NCBI GenBank assembly: GCA_020205615.1
Contig: CM035166.1
Span: forward strand, 92,544,706 to 92,608,705
Direction of reading: 5' to 3'
Length of the DNA stretch: 64,000 nt
Origin: Panax quinquefolius
Lineage: Eukaryota; Streptophyta; Magnoliopsida; Apiales; Araliaceae
Shown: one piece after another, positions 22,868 through 33,300 of the stretch
Numbering within the stretch: the first letter of the stretch is position 1
Layout of the letters: each line of letters starts with the position of its first letter
The notes under the pieces: model-generated
Told to the model about the DNA's origin: nothing
Databases searched by the model: none
Seen by the model: the letters and a program-made list of their open reading frames with translations, nothing else
Made by a program: the position numbers and the translations under genes

Positions 22868-23730
22868 GTAAAAAATATATGTATATATATATATATATAT
22901 ATATGTAATAGTAAAATATGTGCGAACTCCCCCCCTACCCCCATCTTTTAAGATTTGATAAATAGGCGATCCCGACACACCACTGTCCCCACACCCCGGA
23001 TCTGTACTTCTTAGGTTCTCAATTTTTTTATTCAAAGTATGTCAAATGATGTGCCCTCATTACATTGAGGTATATTTATTGTGATTGGCTATGCATGCTA
23101 TATAGGTATATCATTTGAGACCCATTTGTGACCAAAAATTCACATTTCATGTTAGTTAAAGCTCCACCCAACAAAACCTTATCCCAACAACTCGGACAGT
23201 TGGACTCTGACTACATAAATATAATTATTCTATGTACAAATAAAACCCACAAAAATCCAAACAGTCAACAATAATTTTCTCCCAAACCAGAAATATCAGA
23301 TATGAAATAGTCACTAATAATATCAAAAAACAACTACATTGATATACTAAGCCAATTTCAGTTCCGCTACCATGTCACTGTAGAACTAATTATTAACAAA
23401 TTTGATGATAATCTGACAATTAGTAGCATTATCACAAGCAACCCAAGTTCAAAATCACTAGCATTATGTAAAGCAAGTGTAAAATTACATGTATGTGTAT
23501 GTAATGAATGATAAATTGACAATCACACATGAAGTAATATAGATGGTTAATGTATATGGATTGAACCTGAAGTTTTCGGCGGTTTTTGGGGCAATGTCGG
23601 CGAAGAGTTCCATCTTGATTCGACCGGCGGGAATAGTACCGATGGTTATATCAAAGAAAACGATTGGGTTTTTAGGGTTTGGTGGCCTCTGGTGCCACTC
23701 TACTGCCGCGTTCCCAGCTCCAGACGCCAT
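11754..23730 (-). CDS. CYP22: Cyclophilin-type peptidyl-prolyl isomerase, PPIH/CYP22-like, seven exons
   Basis: Exons, in transcription order: 23730-23567, 20948-20925 (24 nt), 19566-19479, 15546-15454, 13093-13061, 12629-12573 and 11864-11754. All introns are GT...AG and the joins stay in frame (570 nt, 189 residues, stop TAA). The single domain spans about 22-187. Active-site residues expected from human CypA are all present: R78, F83, M84, Q86, A124, N125, Q134, F136, W144, L145 and H149. The short N-tail [20 protein letters not shown] and the C-terminus ending ECGEM match the Arabidopsis CYP22/human PPIH group. In that group the protein binds the U4/U6 snRNP of the spliceosome; this role is inferred from family membership. 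The gene covers 12 kb because introns of 0.4-3.9 kb hold several transposons. No inactivating change is seen. Confidence 0.93.
11865..12572 (-). other. Cyclophilin intron 6 with a ~150-bp direct duplication
   Basis: Two diverged copies (about 12111-12262 and 12298-12452) share AAATCTTTGAAGCTGAATT-type, CTCAGG-TT-TTTCTTGCTCTT and CAGGTATTTGTAGGCCTT blocks in the same order. They look like an old tandem duplication. No coding potential is visible. Confidence 0.7.
13094..15453 (-). other. Cyclophilin intron 4 (2.36 kb)
   Basis: Contains an orphan Stowaway-like end at about 13508 (ACTCCCTTCATTCCAAAATA), a 17-base run of G (14348-14364) and a segment at about 14,630-15,010 whose composition differs from its surroundings (see findings). 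No gene is supported. Confidence 0.6.
14348..14364 (+). repeat. Poly(G) run of 17
   Basis: Seventeen consecutive G residues, flanked by TTGTTTT and CAACAAAG, inside cyclophilin intron 4. Likely length-variable and error-prone in any assembly. Confidence 0.9.
15637..17070. mobile_element. Non-autonomous hAT transposon with 8-bp target duplication
   Basis: The ends TACGGGTGTTCA and TAGGGGTGTTCA (complement of 17059-17070) match at 11 of 12 positions. They are flanked by identical 8-bp duplications GTAATCAC (15629-15636 and 17071-17078). Subterminal zones carry many AACCGG/CCGGTT and CGGTACC words. The interior (15,960-16,860) is built from two repeated modules: about five copies around TTTACCAATTTAACCAATATGGGACTT, which I split as TTTACCAATTTAACC and AATATGGGACTT, and three copies around AGTATGTCATCTCTTGTCTT followed by TTCTATAAATAGA. 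No transposase is present. The element lies only 91 bp upstream of exon 4 in the transcript sense. Confidence 0.92.
17483..18405. mobile_element. Candidate DNA element with ATGAAGC ends, split by a Stowaway MITE
   Basis: The left end CTATGAAGCACAAACACTTC and the complement of the right end CGTATGAAGCGCCGATATGG begin alike. Both flanking zones are rich in GATAC/GTATC words (CCGTGTAGGATACG at left; GTATCCATATCGG at right), typical of a known plant repeat class that starts TATGAAGCAC. The centre is occupied by the Stowaway at 17906-18181. No target duplication was resolved, so boundaries are approximate. Confidence 0.45.
17906..18181. mobile_element. Stowaway-like (Tc1/mariner) MITE
   Basis: The ends are CTTCCTCCATCCC (17906-17918) and CTCCCTCCATAAA (complement of 18169-18181), close to the Stowaway consensus CTCCCTCCGT, with TA dinucleotides on both sides (17904-17905 and 18182-18183). 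Inner arms AGATGTCTAAAG / CTTAAGACATCT also pair. The 276-bp length is usual for this class. Confidence 0.8.
19142..19162 (+). repeat. (AAGG)n microsatellite
   Basis: Five AAGG units in a purine-rich, A-rich stretch of cyclophilin intron 3. Confidence 0.85.
19567..20924 (-). other. Cyclophilin intron 2 (1.36 kb)
   Basis: AT-rich with GT...AG borders. No repeat or coding signal that I can name. Confidence 0.7.
20925..20948 (-). other. CYP22: 24-nt micro-exon (exon 2) of the cyclophilin gene
   Basis: On the minus strand TTTGGCAG precedes GCAATTCTGCACCGGCGAGT then ATAG, followed by GTAATT. With exon 1 ending in AG and exon 3 starting with A it encodes R-QFCTGEY-R, the conserved loop of cyclophilins. 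Skipping it would remove exactly eight codons without changing frame. Confidence 0.9.
21280..21710. mobile_element. Candidate MITE with CTAGGCG-rich ends
   Basis: The left zone (TCGCTAGACAGATCTAGGCA, then CACCTAGCACCTAGG) and the reverse complement of the right zone (TCCCTACTTAGGCACTGGGT, then TCGCCTAGATTTGG and TGCTAGGC) share clustered CTAGG/GCCTAG words in roughly mirrored order. This resembles common dicot elements with GCTAGGCGC-type ends. The exact termini and target duplication were not resolved. Confidence 0.4.
22829..22904. repeat. Double (TA)n microsatellite
   Basis: Two long TA runs with a short interruption, in intron 1 of the cyclophilin gene. An open frame across it on the minus strand is an artefact of the repeat. 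Confidence 0.9.
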
Positions 23731-23934
23731 TCTTAGTTACGCCACACAGAATTTTTGGAGAGAAAATAGAGCGAGGGAAGGGAGGAAGAGGTGGTGAAAC
23801 TGTGAAAGGCGGCCTTGACTAGTTACTCCCTCTTAAGTACGGTTGATGCTTCCGCTGCAAAAATAATGTTGAATAATTTGAAATATTTTTAAATTTAAAA
23901 TAAGGATAATTTATTTATAAAATAATAAAAAAAA
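23731..23934 (-). promoter_or_regulatory. 5' leader and proximal promoter of the cyclophilin gene
   Basis: The minus-strand region just upstream of the ATG at 23730 is short and bounded by the foldback element. The leader reads CTCCAAAAATTCTGTGTGGC just before the start. No TATA box was identified. The foldback lies about 200 bp upstream of the ATG, so most of the gene's distal promoter, if any, lies beyond it or has been replaced. Confidence 0.4.
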
Positions 23935-25100
23935 TGGCAAAATTTTTTTTACTATTTTATCTTGGAAAGTTTTCTTATTCTGTGCATTGAACTTTTTTAA
24001 TTTTTGTATTATTACATTAAACTAATTAAAATATTAAAATTGGGTCATTTAAATTAAAAAAAGTTGATGAGCGTTAAAGTAGTCTTGATGTGGCAAAAAA
24101 TTTAAAAATTTGTTTAAGTAGCAAAAAAATCAAAAAAAACAGGTTTTTTTAAAAAAAATTAACATTTAAAAATAACAAAAACATAATAAAATAAAACAAA
24201 AAAAAAAGATTTTTTAAAAACATATTTTTTAAAACAGATTTTTTAAAAAAAAAGCTTTTAAAAAACAGATTTTTTAAAAATAATTTTTAAAAAATAATTT
24301 TTTTAAAACAGAATTTTAAAAAACAGAATTCTATAAAAATAGATATTTTTTAAAACAGCTTTTAAAAAAATATTTTTTTTAAAAATAGAATTTTTAAAAA
24401 CAGATTTTTAAAATAAATTGAATTTGTAAAAAATGGAACTTTTTAAAAAACAGATTTTTTTAAAAATGGAATTTTTTAAAAAAATAAATTTTTTAAAAAT
24501 AGACTTTTTTTTTAAAAAATAATTTTTTAAAATTCTGTTTTTAAAAAAGTTCTGTTTTTTGAAAAATCTATTTTTGAAAAAGTTCCGTTTTAAAAAATCT
24601 GTTTTTAAAAATTCTCTTTTTTAAAATCTGTTTAAAAAGTCTATTTTTAAAAATATGTTTTAAAAAAATTATATATTTTTAGAATTCTATTTTTTTAAAA
24701 ATCTGTTTTTTTAAAATTACATTTCTAAAAAATTCTGTTTTTAAAAATTTATATTTTGTTTTTTTTTAATATATTTTTAAAAAAAATCTGTTTTTTTAAA
24801 AAAAAAACCTTTTTTTTATTTTTTGTTTTATTTTATTATGTTTTTGTTATTTTTAAAACTTTAAAATGTTAAAAAAAAATTAAAATCTGTTTTTGATTTT
24901 TTTTTTTTGCCACATAAGTAATTTTTTTTTATTTTTTGCCACATCAGCGCCACGTCAGCACTACTTTAACGTCTGACAACTTTTTTGGACGGAATGACCC
25001 AATTTTAATATTTTAATTAGTTTAATGGGGTAATACAAAAAATTAAAAGTTCAGTGGTGTAATAAGTAAAACTTGCCAAGTATAGTGGTGAAAATTTTAA
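23935..25100. mobile_element. Long foldback (inverted-repeat) element, ~1.17 kb
   Basis: The left arm (about 23,950-24,120) pairs with the right arm (about 24,925-25,090) over 170 bp or more. Shared blocks include TTAAACTAATTAAAATATTA, AAATTGGGTCATT, CGTTAAAGTAGT and ATGTGGCAAAAAAT. The middle (24,120-24,900) is low-complexity TTTTAAAAACAGATTTTT repeats that are mirrored as AAAAATCTGTTTTT, so almost the whole element could fold into one hairpin. There is no transposase. It forms the border between host gene sequence and the retrotransposon block. Confidence 0.75.
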
Positions 25101-26080
25101 TTTGTAACATCTAACTGGTGGTCGTTCTCCTCCCCTAGAATTTGTTGTTGGTGCTGGTGCTACTGCTGATGTCTTCCCGTCATTGTTGAATCTCCTCTTT
25201 CAAAATTTTTACTTGACTCACCTCTCATATTATCATGGCCACGATGACCACCCCGAGTGGTTCTTACCGCTTTGTTCGTATTTTTCCTCCTCGTTGGTTA
25301 TCATCGCTCTAATGCTAGCATCCATTGGTATGACCTCGGTTGGGGTCCCTCGGTTGAACATACTCACTATCTCGCTCTAATAATTGAGCCATGTTGACAA
25401 CATCCCGAATCTGAGAAAAATTTATGAGAGATAAGGTATTGGCGAATCTCGGGTTTTAGACCTCTCGAAACATCCTTGTCATTCGTTCCTCATTCTCTAC
25501 CAAATGAGGTGCAAGCTTTGATATAACTCAATGAACTTACCCTCGTCTTTAGGACAAATCGTCGTATTGCTTTGTTCGGTCGATAAACTCTACCTCCTTC
25601 ATATATTGAATACTTTCGGGAAAGTACTTGTCATTGAATAGATTCTGAAACGTTTCTCAAGACATGTTGAGTCACGGCGGTGGAGTCAACTTCACGAGAC
25701 TCCCACCGATGATGCACCTCACCGCGGAATATAAAGGTGGCGAATGGAACCTTCTGTTCCTCCATACATCCCAAGACATCAAATATCTTGGTAATTTGCT
25801 TGACCCACGTTTCCGCCTTGATCGGATCCGGCTTTTTAATAAATTCTGGTGGTCCCAATTCCTTGAACTGCTTGGTTGTGACAGACCGCACGTTGGTATC
25901 ACTTCCACCCGTATTTTGTACACGAGTCTCCCTCGTCTGATTTTGCATGAACTGCAAAAAGCTCATAAACATTCCATCATTCATCGTTTGCTCGGTAGTG
26001 TTGTTTACAGGAGGAATATTGTCTTCCTGTTGCACGTTCTTCTGGTTTGTAACTAAAGGTTGTTCCACAGTCTCATACAC
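25101..26080 (-). pseudogene. Gag fragment of the downstream A1 unit (Ty3/gypsy)
   Basis: The minus-strand gag starts at the ATG ending at 26080. Residues 1-149 are open (to 25631), with the family blocks MNDGMFMSFLQFMQNQTRET and [14 protein letters not shown]. The reading then breaks, although related gag sequence continues to about 25,100, where it ends at the foldback arm near the zinc-knuckle-proximal GGAGGAGAACGACCACC block. It is nearly identical to the gag start at 55,352-55,714, so both belong to family A. Gag coats the element RNA in virus-like particles. This copy lacks its C-terminal part and everything downstream. Confidence 0.8.
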
Positions 26081-26280
26081 TCCATTGTTAACGTTCTAAG
26101 CAGCCATTCTTAAATACTGCCATAAAACAAGGGTTAATTAAATAAATTAACATATCACATAATATCCCTATATTATGACTGACCAACAAATAAGCTTAGA
26201 TAGCACACACTAGCGAAGGATTTACTCATCTCTCCCCTCCTAGTTCTATTCCCCGATCTCCGCCATGGAGACCATATCCC

Positions 26281-26297
26281 TAAGTTTTGATACCAAC
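26281..26297 (-). other. Primer binding site of the downstream A1 unit
   Basis: The minus strand reads GTTGGTATCAAAACTTAGGG directly after the LTR end TCACA. The first bases match the 3' end of initiator tRNA-Met (TGGTATCA), the usual primer of plant chromoviruses. Confidence 0.75.
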
Positions 26298-26989
26298 TGT
26301 GACACCCCCCCAAATAGGTATCTGACACCCATTCGAGTCGCCAAATACATGGTACATAAAGTAAACTACAACTTCAATAATACAATTGTCGTGTAAAATA
26401 CGACAACACACACTATGTGAGTTTAAATACAAATATTGTCTTCTAAACAATATCCACACTCAAATAAGTCCTCATTACAATTATTGAAACACTATTTTAC
26501 AAAATAGTGAGGAATTAAAAAAACATCTTTCTAGAACCATCACTCCATACCCCACTAGATCCTCGCTATATTTCTCACCTCCCGAGAAGAAAAATGGAAC
26601 AAAAAGGAAAAGGGTGAGCTCAACTAGCCCATAAAGAATATTATGACTAAGATAATATACAACAAATTATCATTAGTTTTTAACAAGGAAAAATCGATCA
26701 AATATAATGAGCAACAAGTTTTAGATCAACAAGCTGCAATGAAACAACAATCCATTAGAAGAGTCAAGTAGAAATGAGTTCCACTATCATCTAAGATTTA
26801 AAAGTCCATCATCAATATTTTATCCATGTAACAACAATCAATATACATCTTTAATCAATATTCATCTTTGCACTACTGTGCCGAAGATATTCATTTTATC
26901 ACCAAGTTGGTCATATTCATCTCAACACTGCTTCATCTTTGACTACGGCCAAAGATATTCATCGATTAATCATTCATCTTTGCACTATA
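26298..26989 (-). mobile_element. Family-A LTR of A1, 3' part (interrupted)
   Basis: In minus orientation this is the last 690 bp of a family-A LTR, ending GTCACA at 26298. It stops at 26989, where A2 is inserted, and continues at 45165. The join across the insertion restores the ...GAATATC-TTGG...TATAGTGCAAAGATGA repeat unit seen in intact LTRs. CTATA (26985-26989 and 45165-45169) is the target duplication. Confidence 0.88.
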
Positions 26990-27908
26990 TGTAAGACCCC
27001 GAAATTTTTTAAATAAAAGAATTTCCTTTATTTATTATTTTAAAATAGTAAGGGTTGATTTGATTAATGTGGATAGTTAAGGGTTAAATCTGTGAAATAT
27101 TTCAAAATAAGCAAGTGGTTATAAAATATTCATTGTTGTCGGGGAATATTTGTTTGGTCGTGGAATATTAAATGCTTTGTCGGGAATATTAAATGCAACG
27201 ACAGCAAAACCATGTGTGGGCCCCATAACTGAGCGATTGGATGAGGAAAACGACAAATATAAGTTGTTTAAAAATAACGGCGTAATTATTCTGAATTAAG
27301 ACATTGGAATATCCGTTGGTTAAAATACTGATGTCTGGCGTGGTTGCCACGATGCACACGGTATTGCACAGTATTGTTGAATTATTGATCCTTACGTGAA
27401 AGGCACTTTTCAATAATTATTCTGATGAATTCTTGTTCAATAGTTTATTTTATTAATTCAATAATTGTTGCGTTGATATTTTATATTATTATTGTTTCAA
27501 TAATTGTCCTTTGCATGATATTTCCATTATCGGATCAATAATTCATATTATTTGAATACTATTATTAGATAGCATTATTGGCAATGTCTAGAAAGTTACA
27601 TCGAGGAGGTTTGGTCACCTAATTGCGGCGCCAAGATGGAGAAATTCTTATTGAAAAGCCCCTCTTTCACAGGAGCGGCTGGTTGTCATAATTGTGATTA
27701 CTGTAATATTATTTGTGAATAATTAATTATTGATTCATATGATAAGGAAATATTTATTTTATATGAATATAAATGATGGATTTATTTATGTGGTTATTAA
27801 TGTCGACATCACTTCCCGACCCCCCAAAATTTCTTTGAGGTAAGGGATATTATTTTTTCGTAATCACCTTCATCTTGGGTTTTATCAAATTTGGAACTTT
27901 TCACATGT
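26990..27908 (+). mobile_element. A2 5' LTR, first part
   Basis: Matches the start of the A2 3' LTR (42434 onward) up to 27802. Then about 580 bp (43,252-43,830 in the 3' LTR) are missing and replaced by about 28 unrelated bp (27803-27830). The lost piece includes the TATA box (CCTATAAATAG at about 43,659). The LTR breaks at CATGT (27904-27908), where B2 is inserted. Confidence 0.88.
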
Positions 27909-30309
27909 TGTGGCGCGAAAATTTAAATCTTGACTTACATGGTTAATTTATAAACTTATTAACATAAGCTGCAATCTGACATAAATAAGCGTGAGAGTTT
28001 AAATACAAATATCGTCTACTAGATATTATACAAACTCAAACAAAAAGTCCTCATTACAATTATTATCACACTATTTCACGAGAATAGTGAGGACTACTAA
28101 TCTTATCTTGGGACCATCACTCGTTTCCCAGAGCTAGTCGTCCCGGCTATATTCTCATTTCACGAAGAAAACGGTGAAAGAAAAGGGTGAGCTCAAACTA
28201 GCCCGATAAAAATATTATGACTAAGATAATGCGAAATAAATTATCAATAGTCTTGAACAATGTTAAGCGATAAAATACAATAAACAACCCAAGTTTAAGC
28301 TGCGGTGAAATATCTGATCCATTAAAAAAGTCAGTAGAAAATAAAATCTACTATCTTTTATGATTTAAAGGTTTTCATCAACTTGTTATAAATTTGAGAC
28401 TCGACTTTAATAAATAATCCACATCATCGAATCACCCCTTTTTCTGACGAGGATATTCTTTAGTATCGCGACCACAATTATTCATGCACTCTACGGGCGA
28501 GAATAGTTGTGTATTCATTAATAGTCATGATCATGCCAACAAGCGTCCATCGATGCACTCTGACCCTTTGAGGATTTTTACCACATCATTTGTAACATTA
28601 CGGTCGTGATTACAAGAATAATCCACAGTCGTAATCATACCAAGTCCATCCATGCTCTCTGAGACCCACGATGACTTTAAAAAAATATAAACATGAGGAT
28701 GATGACAATGATATAAAATTGATAAAACAAGTTCAAAATTATTTTATCCGGGAATTATTAACGTCCAAATTGTCGACATGATCTTTGCTTTGTAGAGTAA
28801 AATTCAAGAATGATCGGAAGAATATTTCCATGAAAAGATCTTTGGATGAAACGCAAATATCGAGGATATTCTACTAATTTCATGGAGTATAGAAGTCAAA
28901 GTTTTAACCAATTTGGGTATAATAAAGAATGGAATAACAAAAGAAATCACCGTGCATGCGGTGCTTAGCATAGGCGAGGTTATTCAGCGAATAATAATAA
29001 CGGAACGGTCGGGTGAAATTCACACGCAAGCGGGATGTTCAACGAGAATAATAAAGATGGAACCCGGTCCGGTGTAAAACACACGATAGGATATTCAGCG
29101 AGAATGATAAAAATAAAAGCGGAACGGGTCGGTGTAAAACACACGAGCGGAGGATGTTCAGCGAAATAATAATAAAAAGCGGAACCGGTCGGTGTAAAAC
29201 ACATGAGAACGAGGATGTTCAACGAGAATAATAGAAGAATGTCACCAAGTATAGGGTAAAAGCGTATCTGAGGTTATTCAATGAGAATAATAAGCAATGG
29301 AATAACATAAAGATTTCACCAGTATAGGGTATCTGGCGTATCTGAGGTTATGTATAGGGTATGCCACTTTTACGAGTTATTCAACGAGAATAATAGTGAA
29401 TGGAATAACGAAGTTCTCTTCAAGAAGAAAGAATAACACCCTTACAGTAAAAAGAAATGAATATAGAAGTAGTGAAGTAGCGAGAATACTCTTCTTCTTT
29501 CTATAACTTTCTCTCTATAAACTTCTCTCTATAATTTCTCTCTCTAGAGTTTCAATGAATTAAATAAGAAAATAATGAAGGAATGAGCTTATTTATAGGA
29601 AAATGGAATGCATAGTAACTAAATCCATGAGCGGTCCAGTTGATTTACTTTAATCGGCGGTCCGTATTTAAAAGCAAAATCTTTTAAATAAAATATAATA
29701 TATTTTATTTATATAAAAAATTTTACTACTACTATGCAAAACACTATATCTGACACTATATACAACACTATGCGTAATAAAATATAATATATTTTATTTA
29801 TAAAATAACTTTAATAAAGTATTACATTTTTATAAAAAGATGTTTACATTTTATTACGTTAATAATCTGAATAAAACAAAAAGTCATTATCGCTTATAAT
29901 AATTCATGTAATAATGGAAATGGAATCAAAGCGGTGACTTCTCACATAAGCATCGATAATCAATCTGGTGTCTTTCTTATGCAACCACATGTATTCTTTG
30001 TACTTTTACTCTTAGAGTAGTTCAACGATGTCAGCGGTAAAACTTCATAGTTATTTTAATAAAATATTTTTGTCGTTTTCTCGATCAAATGATAATTACA
30101 TTATGGGGTCCACCAATGATTGGTAGTTATGCGAATATTCCTGCTAAAACCAATATTCCCAGACCAATCGAATATAATATAACCACTTGCATACTTTGCA
30201 AAATTTATAAATATTACCCACACTATAACATTATATCAAATTATTCCATAATATTCAAAATAATATTTATAGAAAATTCATCTTTATTTATAAAAGTTTG
30301 GGGTCTTCT
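27909..30309 (-). mobile_element. B2 3' LTR
   Basis: About 2.4 kb, minus orientation, the same order as 35129-37552. It lacks about 30 bp of the terminal block (TATACATCACCCATCTTGGG) near its 3' end. It contains the tandem hairpin-type array at about 28,975-29,410. Confidence 0.88.
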
Positions 30310-30311
30310 GA

Positions 30312-30322
30312 CCTCCCCCTAA
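30312..30322 (-). other. B2 polypurine tract
   Basis: The minus strand reads AGTTAGGGGGAGGT immediately before the LTR start. This is the expected primer for plus-strand DNA synthesis during reverse transcription. Confidence 0.7.
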
Positions 30323-30354
30323 CTTATGAAATTTAAGCCCTCGAAATTAGAATG

Positions 30355-33300
30355 CGTACACGGTATGTTGAAGAGGTAAGGATACCTTGATTTCATTTGA
30401 TTCTAACTCCCAGTCATTTCCTCAACATCGTGGTTCCTCCACAAAACTTTGACTTGAGGTATAACCTTGGGCGTAGAATATGTTCCTTCTTATCAAAATT
30501 TGAGCAGGAACCTCTTAAATACGTCAAATCTTCCGCTATTTAAATCCGTTCTAACTTCAATAATATGGTTGGGTCTTTCACATATTTACGTAACATGGAT
30601 ATGTGAAAAGCGTTATGAACACGAGAGACATATTTGGCGGTAAAAGCGAGTCTATAGGCCCCACAGTTCCTACTCGATCGAGGATTAAAAATGGGCCAGA
30701 TGAATCGAGGATTAAGTTTTCCTCTCTTTCCAAATCTTGTAACTCCTTTCCATGGAAGCGACTCTTAACAACATGATCTCTCTATATCAAATTCCACGTC
30801 CTTTCGATGAAGATCGGCATAACTCTTTTATCGATTTTGTGAGGTTTTTATCGTTGTCGGATCGTTTGAATCTTTTCGGTAGTCATACGTACCAACTCAG
30901 GTCCCAACAACGTTGCTTCACCCACCTCATCCCAATCTTTGGAGAACGACACTTTCTTCCATCTGGCGCTTGAATGGAGCCATACGATACTTGCTTGATA
31001 AGCTGTTGTTGTAGGAAAACTCTACCAATGGTAAGAACTTGTCCCAACTCCCTTGAAATCAAGAACATAGAGTCTTAATAGATCTTGAGAGTTTGAATAG
31101 TCCTCTCCATTGTCCGTCCAAATGCGAGGATGATATCTTAGAAACTAAATCGTAAATTGTGCCCATAGCTTTTTGCAAACTAACCCAAAATCGTGAAGTG
31201 AATCTTGGGTCTCGATCGAAACTATGGATCTTGGCATACCATGCGATCTTACAATCTCGTTTATGTACATCTGAGCAAGGCGTTCAAGTGTATAAGTTTC
31301 TCGTATCGGTAAGAAATGAAGCGGACTTGGTCGATCTATCAACAATGACCCAAATCGCATCAATGCCTTGAGAAACCTTAGGAAGGCCGTGTAATTGAAT
31401 CCATGGTAATGTGCTCCCACTTCCATTACGGAATTTCAAGTGGTTGCAATGGACCTTTTGGTACTTGATGCTCGCTTTAACTTCGTTGACAAGTTAGACA
31501 CCTTGAGATAAACAACGCTATCTCTCTCTTACGTATTGCTCCACCAAAATGTATGGCGAATATCATGATACATTTGGTACTCCCGAGATGGATTGCAAAT
31601 GGTGTGTTGTGCGCCTCCATCATGATATTATACTTTAAATCGAGGTCGTTAGGAACACAAAGTGCAGGAGTTGACTCAAAGTATTCCTTCTTCATCGATT
31701 CTTGCTTGGCGTAGCACCCTCTTGCACTTTCTTCCTCATCGCATCGACTCCAGTGCAGTAGCTTGGCGACTTTAACTTTATCGATTAAAGTCGGTTCTAC
31801 TACTCATATATTAAGCTATCATCACATGCGTCCACAGTCTTTAACTCTATCTCCATCCTTTGCAAGTCACACAAAAATGGGCCTTTGTTGTTGATAATAA
31901 CGCTTTTCGTGCTTGCATATGATCTTACCTTTCAATCGCATCGGCTACCACGTTCCCTTTTCGGGATGGTATTGGATGGTATGATCATAATCTTTCAGCA
32001 GTTCAAGCCAACGTCGTTGTCGCATGTTGAGTTCCTTTTGAGTGAAGAAATATTTGAGGCTTTTATGATCCGTAAAGATCTCCACTTTCTCCCCATCTGA
32101 TAATGCCTCCAAATTTTAAGTGCAAAAACAACGGTTGCCAACTCTCGGATCATGAGTAGGATAATTCCTCTCATATTCTTTGAGTTGTCGCGAGGCATAA
32201 ACTATAACTTTTCCATGTTGCATAAGAACACATCCCAACCCTTTGCTCGAAGCATCACTTTGTAGATGACAAATCCCTCAAGGCGGATGGTATTGTCGAG
32301 CAGTCTTTGAAATAAGTCTCCTCTTGAGTTCTTGAAAACTCTTCTCACATTCTTCGCTCAATAGAACTTTGTATCTTTTGAGTCGGTGAGTCGATGGAGT
32401 AGCGATTAGAAAATCCTTCCACGAATCTCAGATAATAACCCGGCTAAGCAAGAAAGCTACGTACTTGATCATTTGATTTAGGTTGTTCCCGACTTTGAAT
32501 AACTTCAATCTTTCTTTGGGTCAGCGGATATTCCATGACTTGATACCACGTGTCCAAGGAATGCTACTTCTTCAAGCGAAACTTCGCATTTCTTCAACTT
32601 GGCATAAAGCTTATATTCACGAAGCTTTTGGAGTGTCGACCTCAAGTGTTGCTCATGATCTTCACGGCTTTTGGAATAAATAAGGATGTCATCAATAAAG
32701 GCGACCACAAAGTGATCTAAATATTCCTTGAATACTCGGTTCATCATATCCATGAAAGGCGGCGGGAGCATTAGTCGATCAAAGGACATGACTAGGAATT
32801 CATAATGCCGTCTGGGGAGTTAAAGCCGTCTTTGGAATGTCGTGGTCTAATCTTCAATTGGTGATATCCGGAGCGAAGATCGATCTTTGAAAAGAATTTG
32901 GCTCCTTACTGGCTGGTCAAACGAGGTCATCAATACGTGGCAATGGATACCTATTTTGATGGTGACATGATTGACTCCAGATAATCAATCAATACAATCG
33001 CATACTCCCATCTTTCTTCTTCACGAATAGAGCAGGGAGCACCCCAAGGAGAAGTACTAGGGCGAATAAAGCCAATATCTAACAATTCCTGCGGTTGGGT
33101 CTTTAACTCACGAAGTTCAATAGGAGCCATTCGATATGGGGCTTTGGAAATAGGTTTTGTACCGGGTTCAAGGTCGATACAAAATTCAATTTCACGCTCT
33201 GGGGTAGGCGGGGAAGTTCTTGAGAATCGTCGGAAATTTATTAACAATAGAAATATCGCTCAAAAGCGGCGTATTTTTGTTTAAATCGTGACATGAGCTA

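Larger units (their letters stand above)
20949..23566 (-). other. Cyclophilin intron 1 (2.6 kb)
   Basis: Contains a candidate MITE (about 21,280-21,710) and two (TA)n arrays (about 22,829-22,861 and 22,877-22,904) separated by TGTACACGTAAAAAATATATG. The rest is unremarkable AT-rich sequence. Confidence 0.65.

Noticed and set aside
22808..23035. Minus-strand open frame with long Tyr-Ile runs
   Set aside because: It is translation of (TA)n microsatellites in an intron.
23543..23797. Plus-strand 84-residue frame
   Set aside because: It is the antisense shadow of cyclophilin exon 1 and its leader.
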